The notes beneath the pieces were generated by a model. It saw nothing but the letters and a program-made list of their open reading frames with translations. It made no database searches and was not told where the DNA came from. A program made the translations under genes and the position numbers. Positions 1-8,332 of a stretch of DNA of 64,000 nucleotides are shown here, in pieces. Numbering within the stretch: position 1 is the stretch's first letter; each line of letters opens with the position of its first letter. The DNA comes from CAYSPT01 sp964432985 (GTDB taxonomy: Bacteria > Muiribacteriota > CAYSPT01), in NCBI GenBank assembly GCA_964432985.1, contig CAYSPT010000014.1, positions 1-64,000 of the forward strand. The letters are read 5' to 3'.

Positions 1-90
1 AGCACCGTTACTGAATCATGTCCTACCGTCATGATAGATAGTCACCAGCATTCTGACGAGACACTTCCACTGCTTCTGTGATACACTTTT

Positions 91-99
91 TGTTACAAT
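91..99 (+). promoter_or_regulatory. Extended -10 promoter candidate for polA
   Basis: The sequence TGTTACAAT (TG at 91-92, -10 TACAAT at 94-99) is an extended -10 element 28 bases before the polA start. No good -35 hexamer stands about 17 bases upstream (TGCTTC). Similar TGnTATAAT boxes precede several other genes in the window, which supports it modestly. Confidence 0.4.
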
Positions 100-126
100 A
101 CCATCACAGAGCAGGAGGTAATAGCG

Positions 127-2895
127 GTGAGTGATTCGGAAACAACCAACGATTCCCAAACATTTATTCTGATCGATGGACTCAGCCTTATCTACCGGGC
201 TTACTACGCTTTTATCCGCAATCCGCTCATGAACCGCGACGGTCAACCAACCTCGGCTATTTTTGGTTTCGCGCGGTTCCTCATTAAAATCCTGAGTGAT
301 TTCCGGCCCGGCTATATCGCCCTGGCTCTTGATGCCGGACGCGAAACATTCAGAACAGAGATCTTTCCTGACTATAAAGCCCAGCGGGAAGCCATGCCTG
401 ACGATTTAAAAACTCAGATACCGATGATCGTCGAACTGGTAGAAAGCATGGGAATAATGATTTTCTCCATGAAGGGATTCGAAGCCGACGATCTTATCGG
501 CACTCTGGCTGAAAAAGCGGTTGGCAAACCGGTAAAAACAATAATATTTACCGGTGATAAGGATTTTCTCCAGCTGGTAGGGAACAATGTTACCGTTATT
601 AGAACGATCAAGGGCTTAAGTAAAACCAGAGTATATGATGAGTTTGGATTCAGGGAAGAATACGGGATCGAACCATCGCAGTTCGTTGACGTGAAAGCGC
701 TGGCCGGTGATTCCTCGGACAATATCCCCGGGGTGCCGGGAGTGGGAGAAAAAACGGCCCTCAATCTGATCAGGCAGTTCGGATCTATCGACCATCTCCT
801 TGAAAATCTATCTGAGGTAAAAGGTGATAAACGACGCAAGGTCCTCCAGGAGAATACTGAGTGCTTGTTCCAAGGCCGGCTGTTGTGCACCATTCGCCGC
901 GACGTGCCGCTCGAGGCGGATTTTGAACGGTTAAAACGGGGCGTCGGGAATGTCAACCGGGCGTTGGAACTGCTCGACCAGTACGACTTGCACAGCCTTA
1001 AAGATGAAATCAGAAGTCTTTTGCCTGGTGACGAAGAAAAACTCCCGGGGGAAACTGCTGAAAAATCCTTCGAAGTTACAACGGTCCTGGACGATGCAGG
1101 TCTGGAATCTCTCGTGAGTGCTCTCGCAGAATGTGATACCTTTTCACTGCTCCCCGTGGTCAAAGACAGCCGGCCGTTCAGGGAGGATCTGATAGGTATA
1201 GCACTGGCTTCTCCCCGCGGACAGGCATGGTACATTCCCCTGGGACACATGTACCTAGGGGTACCGGAACAACTCCGTACCGAACAGGTAATCAAGGTTT
1301 TGAAACCTCTGCTCGCAACAACTCACAGACAACTGGTATGTTTTGACTACAAGCTCGCGATAAGGACATTCACGCAGCTTGGTGCAAATCTCTCACCTCC
1401 TGTATTCGATACCTTTCTTGCTGCTCACCTGTTAGAACCGGCCGGCAAAGGATACAATCCCGAACATCTTTCAGAGCACTACCTTCCTGACGGTTCACAC
1501 GGTGCCCGTATGAATCTGGAGGAAGCCGTCGATTTTCTCAAGAAACACAAAAACATAGACGAGATACCGGTAGAGACTGCCACATCTTTCTTTGGATGCC
1601 GGGCCCTGGACGTGTTCCATTTGTACAAACCTCTGGAAAATTTGCTGGAACAAGAACAATTACTATCGATCTTTTCCGATATCGAACTCCCACTCTCACC
1701 GGTGCTGGCAGATATGGAAACAGCTGGTATTACCATCGATCCGTCGGTTCTCCGGGAGCTTTCCCGGCAGGCTACAGAAACAATCGATCATATTCAGAGA
1801 AAAATATTCGATGAAAGCAACTGCACATTCAATGTTAACTCCCCGAAACAACTGGCTGAAGTGCTGTACGACAAAATGCAGCTTCCACAGTTCCGATCAA
1901 AACCGTCAACAGCCGCCGAGGTTCTCAAAGAACTCTCCACCATGGGTCACGGAATCGCCGATTTAGTTTTGACATTCCGTGAAATGACGAAATTGAGAAA
2001 CACCTACCTGGAGACCCTTCCACAAGAAATTTTACCCGCCACCGGTAGAGTTCACACCACCTTTCACCAGACAATCACTGCCACCGGGAGACTCAGTTCA
2101 TCAGACCCCAACCTTCAGAACATTCCCATAAGAGGAGCTATGGGAAAACAGGTCCGCCGAGCTTTTGTCCCGAAAGAAGAGTGGATTTTTCTTTCTCTGG
2201 ATTACTCCCAGATAGAGCTGAGAATTCTGGCTCATATAACCGGAGACCCTGTCCTGATGAAGGCTTTCCTCGATGATTGTGATGTACACACGGCTACAGC
2301 AGCGGAAATTTTCAGTGTGCCTCCGGCTGATGTTACCCGGACCATGAGACGGGAGGCAAAGGTGGTCAATTTCGGGATTATTTATGGAATGAGCTCATAC
2401 GGATTGGCCCAGGAGTTGAGAATTCCGATACCCCAGGCCCAAAACTACATTAAACGGTACTTTGAACGGTATCCAAAGGTTGCGGAATATACCAGTGAAA
2501 TTATCGAGCAGGCCGTTAATCAAGGATATGTAACTACGCTTCTGGGAAGGAAACGCTTTATTCCCGAACTCAAGAGTAAGAACAAGAATACCAGGTCATT
2601 TGGAGAACGCGTGGCCATCAATGCCCCTATTCAGGGAACATCAGCCGACCTGATAAAGAAGGCCATGATTGAGATTCATCAGGTTCTGGGAGCCAGCAAC
2701 CGACGGGCAAAGATGCTATTGCAGATTCACGATGAATTGCTCTTTGAATTACCGCCAGGGGAATTGACCAGTTGCCTGGACACCGTCAGACCTATTATGA
2801 AACATGCCATTACTCTGGATGTTCCCGTGATTCTTGAAGTAAAAACTGGCCGGAATTGGCTCGATCAGGAAGCGGTTTCAGAGCCTCCTCTGTAA
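127..2895 (+). CDS. polA: DNA polymerase I
   Basis: This is a full-length family A DNA polymerase (922 aa), acting in Okazaki-fragment maturation and repair synthesis in the cytoplasm. The start is GTG, eight bases after AGGAGG (113-118). Residues 1 to about 300 are the 5'-nuclease domain, with GFEADDLIG, TGDKDF and GDSSDNIPGVPGVGEKTA. The polymerase domain has motif A DYSQIELR from residue 692, motif B RREAKVVNFGIIYG from 742 and motif C QIHDE at 866-870. The 3'-5' exonuclease domain is present but degenerate. The ExoI DxE position reads LLPVV, ExoII lacks its Asn/Asp pattern, and ExoIII reads FFGCRALD with only the last Asp kept, so proofreading is probably lost, as known for some Bacillus and Thermus enzymes. 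A HEAT-repeat gene and a pilus ATPase follow on the same strand. Identity is certain; loss of proofreading is inferred from motifs. Confidence 0.98.
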   Translation: MSDSETTNDSQTFILIDGLSLIYRAYYAFIRNPLMNRDGQPTSAIFGFARFLIKILSDFRPGYIALALDAGRETFRTEIFPDYKAQREAMPDDLKTQIPMIVELVESMGIMIFSMKGFEADDLIGTLAEKAVGKPVKTIIFTGDKDFLQLVGNNVTVIRTIKGLSKTRVYDEFGFREEYGIEPSQFVDVKALAGDSSDNIPGVPGVGEKTALNLIRQFGSIDHLLENLSEVKGDKRRKVLQENTECLFQGRLLCTIRRDVPLEADFERLKRGVGNVNRALELLDQYDLHSLKDEIRSLLPGDEEKLPGETAEKSFEVTTVLDDAGLESLVSALAECDTFSLLPVVKDSRPFREDLIGIALASPRGQAWYIPLGHMYLGVPEQLRTEQVIKVLKPLLATTHRQLVCFDYKLAIRTFTQLGANLSPPVFDTFLAAHLLEPAGKGYNPEHLSEHYLPDGSHGARMNLEEAVDFLKKHKNIDEIPVETATSFFGCRALDVFHLYKPLENLLEQEQLLSIFSDIELPLSPVLADMETAGITIDPSVLRELSRQATETIDHIQRKIFDESNCTFNVNSPKQLAEVLYDKMQLPQFRSKPSTAAEVLKELSTMGHGIADLVLTFREMTKLRNTYLETLPQEILPATGRVHTTFHQTITATGRLSSSDPNLQNIPIRGAMGKQVRRAFVPKEEWIFLSLDYSQIELRILAHITGDPVLMKAFLDDCDVHTATAAEIFSVPPADVTRTMRREAKVVNFGIIYGMSSYGLAQELRIPIPQAQNYIKRYFERYPKVAEYTSEIIEQAVNQGYVTTLLGRKRFIPELKSKNKNTRSFGERVAINAPIQGTSADLIKKAMIEIHQVLGASNRRAKMLLQIHDELLFELPPGELTSCLDTVRPIMKHAITLDVPVILEVKTGRNWLDQEAVSEPPL

Positions 2896-2973
2896 TGATC
2901 AGCTTTTTATAGTATAATAGAGTTTCGTGAGAAATATATTATATTAAGAACATATGGAATGGAGAGGTCTGCC

Positions 2974-4947
2974 ATGTCAAACAATATCGCAGTTTCTCTC
3001 AAACAAATCCAGGTGCTCATTGCCGGATTCAGTGACGAAAAATGGGAAACCCGGAGGAGAAATTCTGAAATTATCGCTAAAATTGGCAAGCCTGCTGTAG
3101 ATCCACTTATCGAAGCGATAAAATCAGATAACGAAGATATCAGGTACTGGGCAGTGCAAGCACTGGGGGCTATTGGCGATCCTGGCGGGACTGATGTTCT
3201 TCTGAAAATGATGCGCACCGGAAACCTTAAATCTCGTGCCTTCGCCGCGGGAGCACTTGGAAAAACAAGCAGCACAGAAGTCATACAGCAACTCATTGCC
3301 AGCCTCGAAGACCCATCATGGCAGGTCCAGGAAAATGCAGCAAAGAGCTTGCAAACTATTGGCAAACCGGCACTCCCGGCCCTGGCCGAGGTCCTGAAGA
3401 AGGCTTCGGACAATGTCGCCTTCTGGATAGTAAAAATCATCATGGCGGTGGACCTGGAGATATTGAAGAAGTTCCTCAACATAAAAAACAAAAACATCAG
3501 GCTGCTGGTAACCGAAGCCCTGGGGGAATCAAGAAAGAAGCAAGCGATATATCTCCTCATTAACTTCCTCCGGGATCATTCATGGCAGGTACGGCAGAAT
3601 GCCGTTGATTCCCTGATTAAAATAGGGGAAACAGTTCTTGATCCCCTGTTGATGTTTATCAAGGATCAGGACGCAGATCTATATTATTGGGTGGAAAAAA
3701 TACTTGACGGCATTGAAGTAAGAACAATCGATCCCGTGTTGCAGCTCCTCAGGAAAGGTGACAGGGACATGCGGTACCACATCGTGGGACTGCTGGGAAA
3801 AAGCCTGGATCCACGGGCTATCGATGAGTTGGCTGCGGCCCTGGACGACGAATGCTGGTTCGTAGCGAAAAATGCCGCCAACGCTCTGGTAAAACAGGGG
3901 CACGCGTGCATTGGCAAACTTATCGATCTTTTACGCAACCCGGCCACCAAAGAAAATGTACGCCACTGGGCTTCTACAGTCCTCGGCCGGGTAGGAGAAG
4001 AAGCGGTTGAGCATTTGATTGGATGCCTGCGAGACAAAGATAAAAGTGTTCGCATTCTAGCCGCTCGAGCCCTGGGAGAAGCCAGGAGTGAGCGGGCTAT
4101 CGAACATCTCATCAACGCCCTGAGAGATGATCAGTGGCCGGTCAGAAACACGGCAGCCGGCGCACTGGAACAATATGGTCCTCTGGTAGTAGAGAAAATC
4201 ATGCGTCACACGCTGGAGCGAGACGATGATATAAGGATCTGGGTTAGCAGACTGATCGGCAAACTGGGACGCCCGATAATGCAAAAAATGATATACACCC
4301 TCATAAACGCCGCAGAGAACACACAACGGTCCGCAGCGGCGATTTCTTTGGGGATCATCGGGGATCCAGAAGCTGTTGATCCTCTTGTTAATGTGGTCCT
4401 CAACGATACAGATGACTGGGTGAGACGGTATGCCGCCGAGGCTCTGGGGGAGATAGGAGAAAAGGAAGTGGCCGGACCACTCGTCGAAACCCTCCTTTCT
4501 CCCAGTATCGATCTGGCTTTGTACGCTTCTCGAGCCCTGGGAAAACTGGGGCCGGATGCCATCGATACGCTGCTGCCTATACTGGATTCGAATAACGAAT
4601 CCCAGAAGTATCTCGGAGTGTGCTCACTTGCGGAACTCAAGGTCGGAGAAGTGTACGAAGAGCTGGTGAACTACTTCAGCGAGTCCAATCGACAATTGCT
4701 CGAGCGCGCCAAAGAGGCCGCTGTAAATGTAGGTCCCGATTTAATCCCTCAGCTGATCCGTGGTCTTGGCTCAGCTGATTGGAATGTAAGAAACAACTCT
4801 TCGGAGATCCTGGTTTCTTTTGGGGAAACGGCTGTTCCGGCACTGGAAGCAGCTCAGGCTGACGAAAACAAGGAAGTCCAGTACTGGGTATCAAAAACTC
4901 TGCGCAATATTATCAAAGACATGAAAACATCGGGAGGAGACCTGTAA
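2974..4947 (+). CDS. Large HEAT/PBS-lyase repeat protein
   Basis: A 657-residue protein built almost wholly of HEAT-type alpha-helical repeats of about 31 residues. The signature recurs from near residue 20 to the end, for example AVQALGAIGDP, AARALGEARSE and AAEALGEIGEKE. There is no signal peptide or membrane helix, so it is probably a cytoplasmic protein-binding scaffold. I prefer ATG 2974 to the upstream in-frame ATG at 2959, because GGAGAGG (2961-2967) lies at the right distance before 2974. A -10-like TATAAT at 2913-2918 may start transcription between polA and this gene. Its stop codon overlaps the next start by one base (TAATG), so it is very likely translationally coupled to the pilus ATPase and may serve it. 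The specific partner is unknown. Confidence 0.9.
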   Translation: MSNNIAVSLKQIQVLIAGFSDEKWETRRRNSEIIAKIGKPAVDPLIEAIKSDNEDIRYWAVQALGAIGDPGGTDVLLKMMRTGNLKSRAFAAGALGKTSSTEVIQQLIASLEDPSWQVQENAAKSLQTIGKPALPALAEVLKKASDNVAFWIVKIIMAVDLEILKKFLNIKNKNIRLLVTEALGESRKKQAIYLLINFLRDHSWQVRQNAVDSLIKIGETVLDPLLMFIKDQDADLYYWVEKILDGIEVRTIDPVLQLLRKGDRDMRYHIVGLLGKSLDPRAIDELAAALDDECWFVAKNAANALVKQGHACIGKLIDLLRNPATKENVRHWASTVLGRVGEEAVEHLIGCLRDKDKSVRILAARALGEARSERAIEHLINALRDDQWPVRNTAAGALEQYGPLVVEKIMRHTLERDDDIRIWVSRLIGKLGRPIMQKMIYTLINAAENTQRSAAAISLGIIGDPEAVDPLVNVVLNDTDDWVRRYAAEALGEIGEKEVAGPLVETLLSPSIDLALYASRALGKLGPDAIDTLLPILDSNNESQKYLGVCSLAELKVGEVYEELVNYFSESNRQLLERAKEAAVNVGPDLIPQLIRGLGSADWNVRNNSSEILVSFGETAVPALEAAQADENKEVQYWVSKTLRNIIKDMKTSGGDL

Positions 4948-6038
4948 TGGAACTCACCTCTTTATTAAAAAGAATGCTGGAGTTGAACGGATCCGATCTT
5001 CACCTTAAAGTGGGTTCTCCGCCAAAGACCAGGATAAAGGGAATTTTGGTCAACCTGGCAAACGAATCAGTATCCGGAGCGGACATGAAGCACGTCATCA
5101 GCACGATTATGAATCCCACTCAGAAGAAGAGTTTTCTCGAGTCCCGGGACATTGATTTTCTCCATGTCGAACCCGAACTTGGCTATTTCAGGACCAACAC
5201 CTTTCAGCAAAGCGGGAAGATTTCCATGGTCATGCGACACATCCCGTTCAGGATCAAATCGATTGAAGAGCTGGAACTGCCCCCTATATTGGAAAAGATT
5301 GCCGAAACCCAGCGCGGTCTGGTTCTGGTCACCGGCACCACCGGCAGCGGTAAATCAACCACCCTGGCGGCCATGCTCGATCACATCAATGCGTTGTACG
5401 CCAAACATATCATCACTATCGAGGACCCCATCGAGTTCGTCCACCAGGATAAGAAGAGCCTTATCAATCAACGGGGAGTGGGACACGACACTCCCACCTT
5501 CGCCGAAGGTCTCAGACGGGCACTTCGCCAGGATCCCGACGTTATCCTTATTGGTGAAATGCGCGATTTTGAAACCATCCGCGCCGCGGTCACCGCCGCC
5601 GAAACGGGACATCTCGTCTTCTCCACTGTTCACACGACCAACGCCCCTCAGACGGTTGAGCGTATCCTCAATACCTATCCGGGGGACCTCCAGGACCAGA
5701 TACGGCTCCAACTTTCACTCAATCTGTCCGCGGTCATTTCGCAGCGGCTGCTTCCCAGGAAGAACGAGCCGGGGAGAGTGGCAGCACTGGAAATCATGGT
5801 CGGCACCCCGACAGTTCGTAAGCTTATCCTGGATGGAGAAACAGGCAAACTCCAGGATGCGATTGCGGATGGGGAAACCGAGGGGATGCACACTTTCAAC
5901 CAGGTTTTACTGAAACTCTACCTGGATGACAGGGTGGATCTCAGAGATGCGGTCAACTCCTCCGACCGTCCGGATGAGCTTTTGCTTAAAATACGCACAG
6001 AACAAGGTATCTCCCCCGAATTGATGCAGGAGTTTTAA
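4947..6038 (+). CDS. PilT/PilU-like type IV pilus retraction ATPase
   Basis: A 363-residue secretion ATPase of the PilT family that would power pilus retraction as a cytoplasmic hexamer at the inner membrane. Seen directly: the N-terminal PAS-like half (LNGSDLHLKVGSPP), Walker A GTTGSGKST at residues 130-138, the Asp box EDPIEFVH, Walker B DVILIGEMRD from residue 198, and the His box TGHLVFSTVHT. The PilT-specific C-terminal motif AIRNLIREGK is degenerate here (PTVRKLILDGETGK), so it resembles the accessory ATPase PilU more than PilT. It starts on the A of the preceding TAA stop. A second paralogue lies tail-to-tail with it on the other strand. The family is certain; the PilU label is an inference. 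Confidence 0.92.
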   Translation: MELTSLLKRMLELNGSDLHLKVGSPPKTRIKGILVNLANESVSGADMKHVISTIMNPTQKKSFLESRDIDFLHVEPELGYFRTNTFQQSGKISMVMRHIPFRIKSIEELELPPILEKIAETQRGLVLVTGTTGSGKSTTLAAMLDHINALYAKHIITIEDPIEFVHQDKKSLINQRGVGHDTPTFAEGLRRALRQDPDVILIGEMRDFETIRAAVTAAETGHLVFSTVHTTNAPQTVERILNTYPGDLQDQIRLQLSLNLSAVISQRLLPRKNEPGRVAALEIMVGTPTVRKLILDGETGKLQDAIADGETEGMHTFNQVLLKLYLDDRVDLRDAVNSSDRPDELLLKIRTEQGISPELMQEF

Positions 6039-6042
6039 CCCA

Positions 6043-6090
6043 AACCGTCCGGTAGTTAGGACGGTTAACCGGCCGGTAGTCAGTACGGTT
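6043..6090. repeat. Two tandem 24-bp palindromic repeats between convergent pilus ATPase genes
   Basis: Two adjacent 24-base units (6043-6066 and 6067-6090) differ at three positions. The first is a hairpin with the perfect 8-bp stem AACCGTCC / GGACGGTT around an 8-base loop. The second is a degenerate copy (AACCGGCC ... AGTACGGTT) and overlaps the last two bases of the minus-strand pilT stop codon. The pair could act as a two-way terminator, although neither arm is followed by a T run. It could equally be a small dispersed repeat element. Confidence 0.6.
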
Positions 6091-7129
6091 ACTTCACCTT
6101 GGCGGGATCGGATATCTTGGCCATGACTGTTTCCCGGCTGATAGTGCCTCTCCTCCAGAGGGTAAGAAGCGCGTCATCCATGGTAACCATACCCTGCATT
6201 CTTCCCGTCTGGATGGCATTGGTTATCATGTAGGTTTTCCCCTCGCGAACCAGATTGCCAATAGCGTGGGTTACAACCATAATCTCCCTGGCCGCTACCC
6301 GGCCCAGGGTCCCAACCTTGGGAAGAAGTTGTTGCGATACCACCGCTTTTAAGCTCAGGGAAAGCTGAATTCGAATCTGCTGTTGTTGATAGGGTGGAAA
6401 TACATCGATGATACGGTCTATGGTCTGGGCCGCACTTTGCGTATGCAGCGTGGAGAATACCAGATGTCCCGTTTCAGCCAGAGTCAGACTGGCCGCTATC
6501 GTTTCCAGATCTCGCATTTCGCCGACTAGAATGACGTCGGGGTCCTGGCGAAGCACGTATTTTAGCGCATTGGCAAATCCCAATGTGTCTTTTCCCACCT
6601 CCCGCTGATCCATAACGCTGCCTTTGTGCGGGTGAACGAATTCGATGGGATCTTCGATGGTAATAATATGGCAGCTTCTTTCCTGGTTGATCTTGTCAAC
6701 GAGCGCTGCAAGTGTGGTGGATTTTCCGCTGCCCGTAGGTCCCGTTACCAGAACCAGCCCCTGGGGGAACTTGGTGAATTCCTGAACCACCTGTGGAAGA
6801 TCCAGATCTTTGATGGAGGGAATTGTAGACATGATTACCCGGAAAGCCGCTCCAATGTACCCGCGCTGGCGATAAGCGTTGACCCTGAATCTTCCCACAT
6901 TCTTGATGGAAATCGAGAGGTCCAGCTCTTTTTCTTCCTCAAATCTCTGCTTCTGTTCATCTGTAAGCAGACTGTAGACCATCTTTTTACAGAGCTCGGG
7001 AGTCAACATTTCATCGCCGTAACGCTTCAGATCACCCTGGTACCGGATGACCGGCGGGCTTCCCACTGAAAAGAGTATGTCTGACCCTCCCTCTTTAACC
7101 GCAGTTGTCATGAGACTGATGATATCCAA
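6089..7129 (-). CDS. pilT: Type IV pilus retraction ATPase PilT
   Basis: A 346-residue PilT-family ATPase for twitching motility or DNA uptake. It carries Walker A GPTGSGKST, Asp box EDPIEFVH, Walker B DVILVGEMRD and His box TGHLVFSTLHT. Unlike the paralogue at 4947-6038 it keeps the PilT C-terminal signature, read here as HAIGNLVREGK and IQTGRMQGMVTM, so I take it as the true PilT. The start is TTG (7129), with GGGAG about twelve bases upstream; an ATG six codons later is possible. It is the last gene of the minus-strand group starting at tsaE and follows a CNBD-GAF gene. Two paralogues tail-to-tail suggest a local inverted duplication or a PilT/PilU pair. Confidence 0.95.
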   Translation of the reverse strand: MDIISLMTTAVKEGGSDILFSVGSPPVIRYQGDLKRYGDEMLTPELCKKMVYSLLTDEQKQRFEEEKELDLSISIKNVGRFRVNAYRQRGYIGAAFRVIMSTIPSIKDLDLPQVVQEFTKFPQGLVLVTGPTGSGKSTTLAALVDKINQERSCHIITIEDPIEFVHPHKGSVMDQREVGKDTLGFANALKYVLRQDPDVILVGEMRDLETIAASLTLAETGHLVFSTLHTQSAAQTIDRIIDVFPPYQQQQIRIQLSLSLKAVVSQQLLPKVGTLGRVAAREIMVVTHAIGNLVREGKTYMITNAIQTGRMQGMVTMDDALLTLWRRGTISRETVMAKISDPAKVK

Positions 7130-7173
7130 GGTGGTTTTGCTCCCTTCAGAGCCGTCAATAGCTCATCATCAAT

Positions 7174-8151
7174 TTACAGATTTGGAGTAATGTATACCCG
7201 GCTATAATCTTCCCGGGCTTTAACTTCCATTTTCATCATGGCATTCTCTACCGCCGGAGCCACCTGTTGAGCAACCCCGAGCATCAAGTTTCTCTCCGAT
7301 AATGTAAAAGCCGAAGCGGTAGTATCTCCCAGTAATATTACACCAATCACCCTGGTCGGTTCAGGTTTCAGGGCAACTCCCAGAATGGCCTTGATCCCGG
7401 CGTCCTGATCATCAGGCCCGAACTCCTGGATCATCTCTGCAGGATCAATGTTGTTTCGAATCAGGAGATTCCCGTCGATAAACAACCGTCCAAGTAAACC
7501 CTCTCCCGGTCTGAACCTGAGTGCAGAAACCAGCTCATTGCTTTCATAACCAACAGCCTTGACTATCTCAATGGTCCCAGAAAGCTCACTGAACACTGCA
7601 AAAATACCCGTTTCCGCCGCCAGAGTCTTTTTCAATCTTTTTAATATAGCTTCCGCCAGATCACCCACATCAGATACAGAGCCCACGATCTTTCCAGTAT
7701 CGTACAATGTCACCAGCTCCCGGCTGGTAAACCTCAGCCGGCTGGATAGAATCCTGATTATTGACTGGGAAAGAGCACTGGCCAGGTGATAATCACTCTC
7801 CAACAGGCGATCATAATCCGCTTTTGTAATAGAGAAAACCACGCACTCACCAGCAGCAATAACGCTGGCAGACCGTTTCTCACCGCTGTAGATGGACATC
7901 TCACCAAAGAAATCACCAGCGGTGAGAGTTGCCAGCAGCTTATCCTTCCCGCTTTCAGGATCGATCAGCTTCCTGATGTACACCTTGCCTTCTTTGATGA
8001 CGTGGAGGGTCTCTCCGATATCCCCTTCGAGAAAAACCGCCTGTCCTTCTTCATAGGTTTCCTCTGATATGACTTCCTTGAGACGTTCCAGTTCCGTATC
8101 TGAAAGACTATTAAAAAGCGCTGCTTTACGTAAAGATTCTATGTCCGGCAC
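7174..8151 (-). CDS. Cyclic-nucleotide-binding plus GAF domain protein
   Basis: A 325-residue cytoplasmic signalling protein. Residues 1-120 form a CRP-type cyclic-nucleotide-binding domain: LFNSLSDTELERL, FLEGDIGETLHVIKEGKVYI, and a phosphate-binding cassette read as FFGEMSIYSGEKRSASVIA with the conserved Glu and Arg. Residues 150-310 look like a GAF domain. No DNA-binding helix-turn-helix or catalytic output domain is visible. The start is GTG (8149-8151), with a purine/GGTGG-rich stretch upstream. It has its own promoter (TTGAAT-17-TATAAT) after mutL and lies 44 bases upstream of pilT, so a role in setting pilus retraction is plausible. The ligand (cAMP, cGMP or none) cannot be told from sequence. 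Confidence 0.9.
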   Translation of the reverse strand: MPDIESLRKAALFNSLSDTELERLKEVISEETYEEGQAVFLEGDIGETLHVIKEGKVYIRKLIDPESGKDKLLATLTAGDFFGEMSIYSGEKRSASVIAAGECVVFSITKADYDRLLESDYHLASALSQSIIRILSSRLRFTSRELVTLYDTGKIVGSVSDVGDLAEAILKRLKKTLAAETGIFAVFSELSGTIEIVKAVGYESNELVSALRFRPGEGLLGRLFIDGNLLIRNNIDPAEMIQEFGPDDQDAGIKAILGVALKPEPTRVIGVILLGDTTASAFTLSERNLMLGVAQQVAPAVENAMMKMEVKAREDYSRVYITPNL

Positions 8152-8172
8152 TATGCACCACCACCCTGCGTT

Positions 8173-8201
8173 ATTATAATCCGAATACCACTTATATTCA
8201 A
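8173..8201 (-). promoter_or_regulatory. Sigma-70-type promoter for the CNBD-GAF gene
   Basis: On the minus strand the -35 TTGAAT (8201-8196) and -10 TATAAT (8178-8173) are separated by exactly 17 bases. Predicted initiation lies about 15 bases before the GTG start of the CNBD-GAF gene. This would let the gene and pilT be transcribed apart from mutL. Confidence 0.65.
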
Positions 8202-8229
8202 AACGAAAGTTCCAGACCCGAATAATTCC

Positions 8230-8293
8230 TTAACCCGGAAAATGCAGTAGACATTCTATTGCGGCTAGGAAACAACCGCATTTTCCGGGTTAA
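8230..8293. repeat. 16-bp perfect inverted repeat downstream of mutL
   Basis: TTAACCCGGAAAATGC (8230-8245) and its exact reverse complement (8278-8293) flank a 32-base loop. It lies between the mutL stop and the CNBD-GAF promoter. The core AACCCG(G)AAAA recurs in palindromes at 31559-31595 and 45448-45486, so it may be a dispersed element as well as a terminator. There is no T run typical of an intrinsic terminator. Confidence 0.7.
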
Positions 8294-8332
8294 TAATCTG
8301 CTGTAGCTCGAACATGAATTGTTCGGGCCCGG

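Noticed and set aside
414..1295. Long minus-strand ORF inside polA
   Set aside because: It runs antisense to a certain polA with all motifs; its composition is that of a shadow frame and it has no ribosome-binding site.
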